From Vampirovibrionales bacterium (lineage in GTDB: Bacteria; Cyanobacteriota; Vampirovibrionia; Vampirovibrionales; JAJTHC01), in assembly GCA_021299615.1 (NCBI GenBank), contig JAJTHC010000198.1, positions 1 to 8,678 on the forward strand: 8,678 bases of DNA, in the 5' to 3' direction. Shown piece after piece: positions 1 to 5,005 of the stretch; position 1 is the first letter of the stretch; each line of letters opens with the position of its first letter. The notes beneath the pieces were generated by a model. That model was given only the letters and a program-made list of their open reading frames with translations. It was not told the DNA's origin and did no database searches. Both the position numbers and the translations under genes were made by a program.

Positions 1-96
1 AGCAAAAAATAAAAAGAAGCTTCTCTTTCCTTTTTTGTTCGTGCTAAACTCTTTTTTAGTTCTTTTAAAATTAGTGGCAAGGAGCATCCCTATTCA

Positions 97-1482
97 ATGA
101 CTACAACTTATACGCAAGACCCTCAAAACACGGATTCTCGTCATCACGTCGTGGTAGTCGGGGGCGGATTCGCTGGGCTAAACTGTGTAAAATCTCTGGC
201 TAACGATCCTAAAATTAAAGTCACCTTGGTGGACAGACGCAATCACCACCTCTTTCAACCGCTTTTGTATCAAGTGGCAACAGGCATGTTGTCGCCTTCG
301 GATGTTGCATCCCCCTTTCGCTATGTCTTGCGTAAGCAACAAAATACGGAAGTCTTAATGGCAGAAGTCAAAGGCTTTGATGTCGATGCTCAAACGCTTG
401 AATTGACGGATGGTCAGTTGACTTATGACAGCCTTGTGATTGCCACAGGGAGCTTGCATCACTATTTTGGCAGAAATGAATGGGCCGCCTTTGCACCAGG
501 TTTAAAAAGCGTCGATGACGCTTTAGGCATTCGTGAAAAAATCTTAAAAGCCTTCGAAATGGCAGAACGTACGGATGATCCTGCCTTGCGTCAAGCGTAT
601 TTAACCTTTGTCGTCGTCGGCGGAGGCCCCACAGGGGTTGAATTGGCGGGTTCGGTTGCCGAACTGGTGCAACGTACCTTAAAAGGGCAGTTCAGACGAG
701 CAAATCTAAACGACTTTAAAATCATGTTGGTGGAAGGGCTGGATCGTGTCTTGCCTGTTTTTTCTGAACCTTTATCCGCTTCCGCTCAAGAAGCGTTGGA
801 ATCCTTGAACATTGAAGTGTTGACCAAAACCATGGTGACTGAACTTTCTGATACGCACGCCGTGTTGAAAGATCGTGACGGCAACCTACGTCATGTCGAT
901 ACCTACACCGTTTTATGGGGAGCAGGCGTCGGGGCGTCTCCTTTAGGCAAGTTGATTGCTGAAAAAACAGGGGCAGAAAGCGACCGCATGGGTCGAGTCA
1001 TCGTCACGCCTGAGTTCTCGACTGAAAAATACGACAATGTCTATGTAGTTGGGGATTTGGCTCACCAAGTGCATGGCACCACGGCTGGTAATCCCATACC
1101 AGGGGTGGCTCCTGCGGCGACGCAAGCGGGGCTTCATGTGGCGAAAGTCCTTAAAGCCAAGGTGCATGGCTATGAAGTGCCTGAATTCCTTTACGAAGAC
1201 AAGGGTAGCATGGCGATTATTGGCAATAATAAAGCGGTTGCCAGCGTCAAAGGCTTAGAATTTGACGGTTTTATGGCGTGGTTCTTGTGGTTGGTTGTGC
1301 ATGTGATGTTCTTGGTTGAACATGACAACCGAGTCGTGGTGACCTTTAACTGGTGGGTGAATTACCTAACAGGCAAGCGTTCCACCCGAATCATCGCGAA
1401 AGATTTGCTCCCCTTCTTTAAGGCACCTGTAGACGCTGTAGAAGAATCCATAGAAAAGTCAACCGTAGAGTCACACGGCTAA
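97..1482 (+). CDS. ndh: Type II NADH dehydrogenase (NDH-2), FAD-dependent pyridine nucleotide oxidoreductase
   Basis: Likely a single-subunit, non-proton-pumping NADH:quinone oxidoreductase on the cytoplasmic face of the membrane, passing electrons from NADH through FAD to quinone. The 461-residue protein shows the two-dinucleotide-fold plan: an FAD-binding GGGFAG at residues 22-27, VIATGS near 114-119, a second GGGPTG at 175-180 for NADH, the FAD-contacting VVGD at 317-320 and an APAATQAG segment at 338-345. The region at 392-425 is rich in W, F, V and L (MAWFLWLVVHVMFLV), as expected for the C-terminal membrane-anchoring and quinone-side helices of NDH-2. The start is supported by AAGGAG at 79-84, a somewhat long 12 bases upstream. 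The stop codon overlaps the start of mutY by one base, so the two are probably cotranscribed. The general family is secure; quinone specificity cannot be read. Confidence 0.9.
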   Translation: MTTTYTQDPQNTDSRHHVVVVGGGFAGLNCVKSLANDPKIKVTLVDRRNHHLFQPLLYQVATGMLSPSDVASPFRYVLRKQQNTEVLMAEVKGFDVDAQTLELTDGQLTYDSLVIATGSLHHYFGRNEWAAFAPGLKSVDDALGIREKILKAFEMAERTDDPALRQAYLTFVVVGGGPTGVELAGSVAELVQRTLKGQFRRANLNDFKIMLVEGLDRVLPVFSEPLSASAQEALESLNIEVLTKTMVTELSDTHAVLKDRDGNLRHVDTYTVLWGAGVGASPLGKLIAEKTGAESDRMGRVIVTPEFSTEKYDNVYVVGDLAHQVHGTTAGNPIPGVAPAATQAGLHVAKVLKAKVHGYEVPEFLYEDKGSMAIIGNNKAVASVKGLEFDGFMAWFLWLVVHVMFLVEHDNRVVVTFNWWVNYLTGKRSTRIIAKDLLPFFKAPVDAVEESIEKSTVESHG

Positions 1483-2597
1483 TGCCTGCCACCAAAGAAG
1501 ATCTTTTGCCTGCCCTAGAACGTCTAAAAGCGGCGTTTGCTAATGCCTTAGAAGCGTGGTATCTTCAACAGGCTCGTGATCTGCCGTGGCGAAGAACGCA
1601 AGACGCTTACGCCATTTGGGTGTCTGAAATTATGTTGCAACAAACGCAAGTGGTCACGGTGATTCCCTATTATGAGCGGTTTTTGACTCGTTTCCCGACG
1701 GTGGAAGACTTAGCGAAGGCGTCTTTAGAAGAGGCGCTAAAATTGTGGGAAGGCTTGGGCTATTATTCACGAGCGAAAAACCTGCATCAAGCGGCACAAG
1801 TCGTGGTGCGTGATTTCGGCGGTGTCGTGCCTGATACCTTAGAAGACATTTTAAGCCTTAACGGCGTGGGACGCTACACCGCTGGAGCCATTCTAAGCTT
1901 TGCCTACGGCAAACGCATCCCGTTGTTGGACGGCAACGTCAAGCGTATTTTGGCTCGGCTTTTGAATGATGACGCCCCGATCAATCAGCCTGCGACAGAA
2001 AAAAAGCATTGGGCGTGGATTAGCGAACTGCTCGACACAAGCGAAAATCCCTATGTGTTCAATCAAGCGATTATGGAATTGGGGGCGACGCTCTGCACGC
2101 CGAAGCTCACCAAGTGCTTGCTCTGCCCTGTGCATGAACTGTGCCAAGCCTTTAAGGCGGGACGGGTGGAGGCGTTGCCTGTGAAGACGCCAGCGAAAGC
2201 GGTGCCTCATAAGCATATTGGCGTGGCGTTGATTCAAAATGCCGATGGGCTGTATTTCATTCAAAAACGCCCCGAAACAGGCTTGCTCGCTAGTTTGTGG
2301 GAGTTCCCTGGGGGTAAGCAAGAAGCGGATGAATCCCTTGAAGCCACCGTCGTTCGAGAACTCAAGGAAGAGCTAAACGTGGATGTCAACGTGGGTCGGC
2401 ATGCCTTGTCAATCGATCATGTGTACACGCATTTAAAGGTCACGCTTCATGTGTATCATACGGAGATAGTAAGTCCGTTGGATGCACTGGAACTCAAGGC
2501 GGCTCAAGCCTTTAAGTGGGCAAGCTTGGAAGAGATGAGAGCCTTACCTTTCCCCAAAGCGAATCATGCAATTTTAAGGTATATCGAAATTCAATAG
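1482..2597 (+). CDS. mutY: Adenine DNA glycosylase MutY with C-terminal MutT-like Nudix domain
   Basis: Removes adenine mispaired with 8-oxoguanine in base excision repair. The 371-residue protein has the HhH-GPD glycosylase fold in residues 20-200: WVSEIMLQQTQ at 46-56 with the catalytic Glu49, the helix-hairpin-helix LNGVGRYTAG at 126-135 and LLDGNVKR at 148-155 with the catalytic Asp150. The [4Fe-4S] cysteines follow the expected C-X6-C-X2-C-X5-C spacing (C205, C212, C215, C221). The C-terminal domain (about 245-371) carries FPGGK at 275-279 and a Nudix signature from G278 to V300, including RELKEEL at 292-298. E293, E296 and E297, expected metal ligands in MutT enzymes, are all present; only the late glycine is replaced (N299). 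Most MutY C-terminal domains have lost these residues, so this one could be a working hydrolase. ATG overlaps the ndh stop (TAATG), suggesting translational coupling. Confidence 0.95.
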   Translation: MPATKEDLLPALERLKAAFANALEAWYLQQARDLPWRRTQDAYAIWVSEIMLQQTQVVTVIPYYERFLTRFPTVEDLAKASLEEALKLWEGLGYYSRAKNLHQAAQVVVRDFGGVVPDTLEDILSLNGVGRYTAGAILSFAYGKRIPLLDGNVKRILARLLNDDAPINQPATEKKHWAWISELLDTSENPYVFNQAIMELGATLCTPKLTKCLLCPVHELCQAFKAGRVEALPVKTPAKAVPHKHIGVALIQNADGLYFIQKRPETGLLASLWEFPGGKQEADESLEATVVRELKEELNVDVNVGRHALSIDHVYTHLKVTLHVYHTEIVSPLDALELKAAQAFKWASLEEMRALPFPKANHAILRYIEIQ

Positions 2598-2631
2598 TCG
2601 CTTTTAAAAGTGGCTATATGTGACTATTTTT
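2595..2631 (+). terminator. Possible weak intrinsic terminator after ndh-mutY
   Basis: Beginning at the mutY stop codon, TAGTCGC (2595-2601) can pair with GTGACTA (2620-2626), a 7-bp stem with one G-U pair, followed directly by five T residues (2627-2631). A competing and longer hairpin, 2595-2604 with 2607-2616 (two wobble pairs, around the CTTTTAAAAG palindrome), does not abut the T run. The long loop and short T tract make termination uncertain. Confidence 0.35.
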
Positions 2632-2664
2632 GAAGTATACTTAAACTAAACAAATAATCGCTTA

Positions 2665-2688
2665 TATAGTCAAGTTTAGAGTTTTCTG
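2665..2688 (+). repeat. 24-base intergenic motif, copy 1
   Basis: Reads TATAGTCAAGTTTAGA followed by GTTTTCTG. It matches 4896-4919 at 22 of 24 positions (differences at the 6th and 17th base) in the same orientation. Both copies are intergenic, this one ending 149 bases before the lpxA start. Similarity stops sharply on both sides. It could be an operator, a promoter segment beginning with a -10-like TATAGT, or the remnant of a small repeat; the function is unknown. Confidence 0.5.
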
Positions 2689-2693
2689 TACAG

Positions 2694-2715
2694 TAGGCTA
2701 TTCTAGGAGCCTAGA
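2694..2715 (+). other. Two overlapping, mutually exclusive inverted repeats
   Basis: TAGGCT (2694-2699) is the exact complement of AGCCTA (2708-2713), giving a 6-bp stem with an 8-base loop. Inside it, TCTAGG (2702-2707) complements CCTAGA (2710-2715) across two bases. The two structures share bases and cannot form together in RNA. No T tract follows, so this is not an intrinsic terminator. It could be an operator palindrome or leader structure, or chance. Confidence 0.35.
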
Positions 2716-2824
2716 CTCGCAGGTTTGTGAAGTTTACAGAGACGTACATAAGCACATCGAGAACCCGAGCGACAACGAAGAGACAAGTTCAGGAAATTAT
2801 AAAATTGACTATAAAGATAAAAAT

Positions 2825-2830
2825 AAGGAC
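2825..2830 (+). promoter_or_regulatory. Ribosome binding site deciding the lpxA start
   Basis: AAGGAC lies 7 bases before the ATG at 2838. The alternative in-frame ATG at 2727 has no such signal, and the protein from 2838 begins at the position typical of LpxA, shortly before the first IHPTA hexapeptides. Confidence 0.7.
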
Positions 2831-2837
2831 ATTCATT

Positions 2838-3710
2838 ATGACGACTCATACACCAACGCCGTTAATTCATCCCACCGCATTTATTGATGAAACCGCAACC
2901 GTGCATCCCACAGCGGAAATAGGAGCCTATTGCTTTATTGGTCCTTATTGTGAAGTGGGTGAAGGTTGTGTTTTACATCATCACGCCAGCTTGGTGACCC
3001 ATACCACACTGGGCAAAGGCAATGTCGTGCATAGCAATGTCGTGCTAGGGGGCGATCCGCAGGATGCCAAATACAAGGGCGAAACGTCCTTTCTTCGTAT
3101 TGGCGATTACAATACGTTTAGGGAATTTTCAAGCTTGCATCGTGCCACAGGCGAAGGGTTGGCGACAACTATTGGGGATCACAACTATATTATGGCATAC
3201 TCCCATATCGGGCATAATTGTAGAATCGGTAATCACAATACGGTCGCCAATGCCGCACAGATCGCAGGGCATGTGGTGATGGATGATTACATTGTCATCG
3301 GCGGATTAGTGGCGTGTCATCAAGGGGTGCATATCGCCAGTTATGCCATGATTGGCGGTTGTTCAGGTATTCGAAAGAACATTCCGCCGTATTCGCTTAT
3401 TTTTGGGGCGGAAGATGCTCAAATCAATGGGATTAACGTGGTAGGTTTGCGTCGTAATGGCTTTGATGCTGAAACTCGTACGGCTATTAAAAGAGCATAC
3501 AAGTGTTTATTCTATGAAAAAGGTTCTTTAAAAGAAAGGCTACAGAAAGCGGATGAATCAAATGCGACAAAGAACCCTGCTATTCAATACTTAATTGACT
3601 TTGTTGCGAATGCAGACAAGCGAGGCATATGTAACGTTAAGGAAAAAATGATTATAAAAAAAGCCTTACTTAATAGCGAAGGAGATGCTACTAATGATGA
3701 ATCTTTGTGA
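2838..3710 (+). CDS. lpxA: Acyl-ACP--UDP-N-acetylglucosamine O-acyltransferase LpxA
   Basis: Catalyses the first step of lipid A synthesis in the cytoplasm, moving a 3-hydroxyacyl chain from acyl carrier protein to the 3-hydroxyl of UDP-GlcNAc. From 2838 the protein is 290 residues, a little longer than E. coli LpxA (262). Residues 10-200 are imperfect hexapeptide repeats of a left-handed parallel beta-helix (IHPTAF, VHPTAEIG, IGPYCEVG and so on). Hallmarks are GGDPQDAKYKGE at 71-82, REFSSLHRATG at 95-105 and the active-site stretch YSHIGHNC at 121-128, where H126 should be the general base and H123 its neighbour. NVVGLRRNGF and the helical tail match the C-terminal domain. The nearby lpxC, fabZ and lpxD often clustered with lpxA are absent; instead a GlmU-like acetyltransferase gene follows with a 17-base overlap (taking its start as 3694). 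Confidence 0.93.
   Translation: MTTHTPTPLIHPTAFIDETATVHPTAEIGAYCFIGPYCEVGEGCVLHHHASLVTHTTLGKGNVVHSNVVLGGDPQDAKYKGETSFLRIGDYNTFREFSSLHRATGEGLATTIGDHNYIMAYSHIGHNCRIGNHNTVANAAQIAGHVVMDDYIVIGGLVACHQGVHIASYAMIGGCSGIRKNIPPYSLIFGAEDAQINGINVVGLRRNGFDAETRTAIKRAYKCLFYEKGSLKERLQKADESNATKNPAIQYLIDFVANADKRGICNVKEKMIIKKALLNSEGDATNDESL
3679..3684 (+). promoter_or_regulatory. Ribosome binding site inside the end of lpxA, deciding the next start
   Basis: A strong AAGGAG lies inside the lpxA 3' end. In-frame ATGs follow at 3685 (no spacing, too close), 3694 (9 bases), 3697 (12 bases) and 3718. The spacing favours 3694, with 3697 a close alternative. This points to lpxA and the next gene being translated from one message. 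Confidence 0.65.
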
Positions 3711-4362
3711 TGTACTGATGTCTATTTACCCACATGCCACCATTCATAAAGGGGCGGTTGTAGAAGAAGGAGCCGAAATCGAAGAAGGTGTGGAAATTTT
3801 TCCATACTGCTTTATCGCTAAAGGTGTGGTGATTAAGGCAGGGGCGAAAATCTTACCATTTAGTACGCTTATGGGGCATACCGTTATTGGTGAAAATACC
3901 GAAGTGCGTCATAGCTTTTTGGAAGATGCGGTGGTAGGGGAACATTGTTTTATAGGACCATTTGCTCATTTGCGTCCTGGTTCCGTGATTGCTCGAAATG
4001 TGAAGATTGGCAACTTTGTAGAAACTAAAAATGCGAGCATCGGGGAAAATACCTTTGTCTCCCACCTGTCTTATGTCGGGGATGCGTCAGTCGGTTCTGA
4101 TGTCAACATTGGTGCAGGTACAATTACGGCAAACTTCAATCCTTACACAGGTGAAAAATCCAAAACAACGATTGGTAATCATGCCACGATTGGTGCGAAT
4201 AGCGTTTTAATTGCACCCGTAACAATAGAAAAGGGATCTGCCGTTGCGGCTAGTAGTACAATTACAGACATTGTTCCTGCAGGAAGTTTAGCTATTGCAC
4301 GTTCAAAACAGCGAAATATCCTCAATTGGGTGGAAAAAAATAAAAAAAGTGAAGAAAATTAA
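3694..4362 (+). CDS. Stand-alone GlmU acetyltransferase-like (left-handed beta-helix) protein
   Basis: The 222-residue protein corresponds only to the C-terminal half of bifunctional GlmU, which acetylates glucosamine-1-phosphate with acetyl-CoA; the N-terminal uridylyltransferase domain (about 230 residues in GlmU) is absent and there is no room for it upstream. Hexapeptide repeats run through about residues 11-195. Alignment by eye with E. coli GlmU places counterparts of its active-site residues: R94 in LRPG, K112 in NFVETKNA, H124 and Y127 in HLSYVGD, N138 in NIGAGTIT, N147, K155, and R203 in LAIARS. Two departures are F148 where GlmU has Tyr387, and two extra residues in the following loop (NPYTGE before K155). 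The gene overlaps lpxA, whose substrate UDP-GlcNAc is the product of the complete GlmU pathway. It may be half of a split GlmU, or an acetyltransferase for another sugar nucleotide. Starts at 3697 or 3718 are possible. Confidence 0.8.
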   Translation: MMNLCDVLMSIYPHATIHKGAVVEEGAEIEEGVEIFPYCFIAKGVVIKAGAKILPFSTLMGHTVIGENTEVRHSFLEDAVVGEHCFIGPFAHLRPGSVIARNVKIGNFVETKNASIGENTFVSHLSYVGDASVGSDVNIGAGTITANFNPYTGEKSKTTIGNHATIGANSVLIAPVTIEKGSAVAASSTITDIVPAGSLAIARSKQRNILNWVEKNKKSEEN

Positions 4363-4370
4363 GAAAAAAC

Positions 4371-4400
4371 ATGCCAAAAATAGTAAAACATGTGTATAAT
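4371..4400 (+). promoter_or_regulatory. Probable promoter of the HU gene
   Basis: A perfect -10 box TATAAT (4395-4400) sits 18 bases after an ATGCCA (4371-4376) that matches four of six bases of the -35 consensus. It lies just after the preceding stop codon, and no terminator separates them. Transcription would start near 4407 and give a leader of about 100 nt. Confidence 0.6.
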
Positions 4401-4406
4401 AGGCGT

Positions 4407-4506
4407 ATAGCCCCTAAATACTCAACTGTTCAGGGGTCGTCTTATGATTCTTGTGGGAAACCACATTTTTATGTAACCCTTTTCGTGATTATTTAGGAGA
4501 TTTACC
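4407..4506 (+). promoter_or_regulatory. Folded 5' leader of the HU mRNA
   Basis: The predicted untranslated leader contains two stem-loops. CCCCT (4411-4415) pairs with AGGGG (4432-4436) around a 16-base loop. TGTGG (4452-4456) pairs with CCACA (4461-4465) around a GAAA tetraloop, a classic stable GNRA loop. The ribosome binding site AGGAGA (4495-4500) lies outside both, 6 bases before the ATG. I recognise no known riboswitch or leader family. The role could be mRNA stability or translational control; this is inference. Confidence 0.4.
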
Positions 4507-4827
4507 ATGGTAAATAAAGAAGAACTCGTACAATCCGTATCCAAGAAAACGAACGCTTCACAAAAGCAAGTTTCTGAAATTTTGGCTGCTATCTTGGAAT
4601 CGATTGAATCTTCTGTTGCTCAAGACAACAAAGTAACTTTAGTTGGTTTTGGTACGTTTGAACCTCGTGAGCGTGCAGAACGCACAGGTCGCAACCCTCA
4701 AACAGGTGCTGAAATCAAAATTGCTGCGAAAAAAGTACCTGCTTTCACGGCTGGTAAAAAATTCAAAGATTTAGTAGCTGGAAACACTACTAAAACTGCA
4801 AAAAAAGTTTTGGCAAAAAAGAAGTAG
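4507..4827 (+). CDS. hup: HU-family histone-like DNA-binding protein
   Basis: A nucleoid-associated protein that binds and bends DNA as a dimer. The 106-residue sequence opens with the helical dimerisation part (MVNKEELVQSVSKKTNAS), followed by the family hallmark GFGTFEPRERAERTGRNPQT at 47-66; R61 and P64 lie at the tip of the DNA-embracing beta arm, where proline intercalates in HU/IHF. The KVPAFTAGKKFKDLV block (76-90) is the usual C-terminal end. About 16 more residues follow (AGNTTKTAKKVLAKKK), a lysine-rich tail beyond the roughly 90 residues of standard HU. The gene has its own promoter, a strong ribosome binding site and its own terminator, so it is probably monocistronic and abundant. 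A general HU is more likely than IHF; I cannot tell subunit type. Confidence 0.93.
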   Translation: MVNKEELVQSVSKKTNASQKQVSEILAAILESIESSVAQDNKVTLVGFGTFEPRERAERTGRNPQTGAEIKIAAKKVPAFTAGKKFKDLVAGNTTKTAKKVLAKKK

Positions 4828-4842
4828 TTGCTTCTTTTTACT

Positions 4843-4880
4843 AAACAAAAACACCGTCTTTTAAGGCGGTTTTTTTGTTT
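4843..4880 (+). terminator. Strong intrinsic terminator after the HU gene
   Basis: ACCGTCT (4853-4859) pairs with AGGCGGT (4864-4870) with one G-U pair around a 4-base loop, and a T run follows from 4870. The flanking A-rich (4843-4851) and T-rich (4872-4880) arms, including a C-G pair at 4846/4877, continue the inverted repeat with a single mismatch at 4852/4871. The A tract on the left could let it stop transcription from the opposite strand too. Confidence 0.9.
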
Positions 4881-4895
4881 TCTTTAGTGTTTTGG

Positions 4896-4919
4896 TATAG
4901 CCAAGTTTAGATTTTTCTG
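4896..4919 (+). repeat. 24-base intergenic motif, copy 2
   Basis: Reads TATAGCCAAGTTTAGA followed by TTTTTCTG and matches 2665-2688 at 22 of 24 positions. It lies between the HU terminator and the aminotransferase promoter, ending 86 bases before that gene's start and about 47 bases before its -10 box. That is a plausible position for a regulatory site, but no function is shown. Confidence 0.5.
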
Positions 4920-4963
4920 ATGAAAACAGATGCTCAAAATCCATATCGTTCTTCTTCTTTTCA

Positions 4964-4972
4964 TGCTATAAT
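4964..4972 (+). promoter_or_regulatory. Extended -10 promoter of the aminotransferase gene
   Basis: TGCTATAAT combines a perfect TATAAT (4967-4972) with the extended TGn element. No good -35 hexamer is visible about 17 bases upstream, which extended -10 promoters tolerate. Transcription would start near 4979, giving a short leader containing the GAAGGA ribosome binding site at 4991-4996. Confidence 0.6.
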
Positions 4973-5005
4973 AGCGAAAACCCTGATGAAGAAGGATGCT
5001 CCCCT

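Larger units (their letters stand above)
2598..2837. other. Intergenic region between mutY and lpxA
   Basis: This 240-base AT-rich gap has no convincing gene. It holds the candidate terminator hairpin next to the mutY stop, one copy of a 24-base motif (2665-2688) found again before the aminotransferase gene, the 8-base palindrome CTGTACAG (2686-2693), and two overlapping inverted repeats at 2694-2715. An in-frame ATG at 2727 would add 37 residues to LpxA, but that extension is basic, lacks beta-helix hexapeptides, has no ribosome binding site and precedes a well-placed start at 2838. TATAAA-like -10 candidates occur at 2798 and 2810, but neither has a good -35 partner, so I assign no promoter. 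Confidence 0.6.

Noticed and set aside
11..50. Promoter or tail of an upstream terminator before ndh (AGAAGCTTCT palindrome, T runs, TGCTAAACT)
   Set aside because: The palindrome has no loop, the -10 match is only four of six and no -35 pairs with it. Too weak to call from 96 bases.
1893..2321. Reverse-strand open frame of 142 codons inside mutY
   Set aside because: It lies entirely opposite a well-supported gene, has no recognisable motif, and its composition follows from the mutY codons.
2798..2815. Two TATAAA-like -10 boxes before lpxA
   Set aside because: The sequence is simply AT-rich here, and neither box has a convincing -35 or extended -10 element.
2727..2837. In-frame extension adding 37 basic residues to the N-terminus of LpxA
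   Set aside because: It has no ribosome binding site and no hexapeptide character, and AAGGAC precedes the ATG at 2838, which gives a typical LpxA start.
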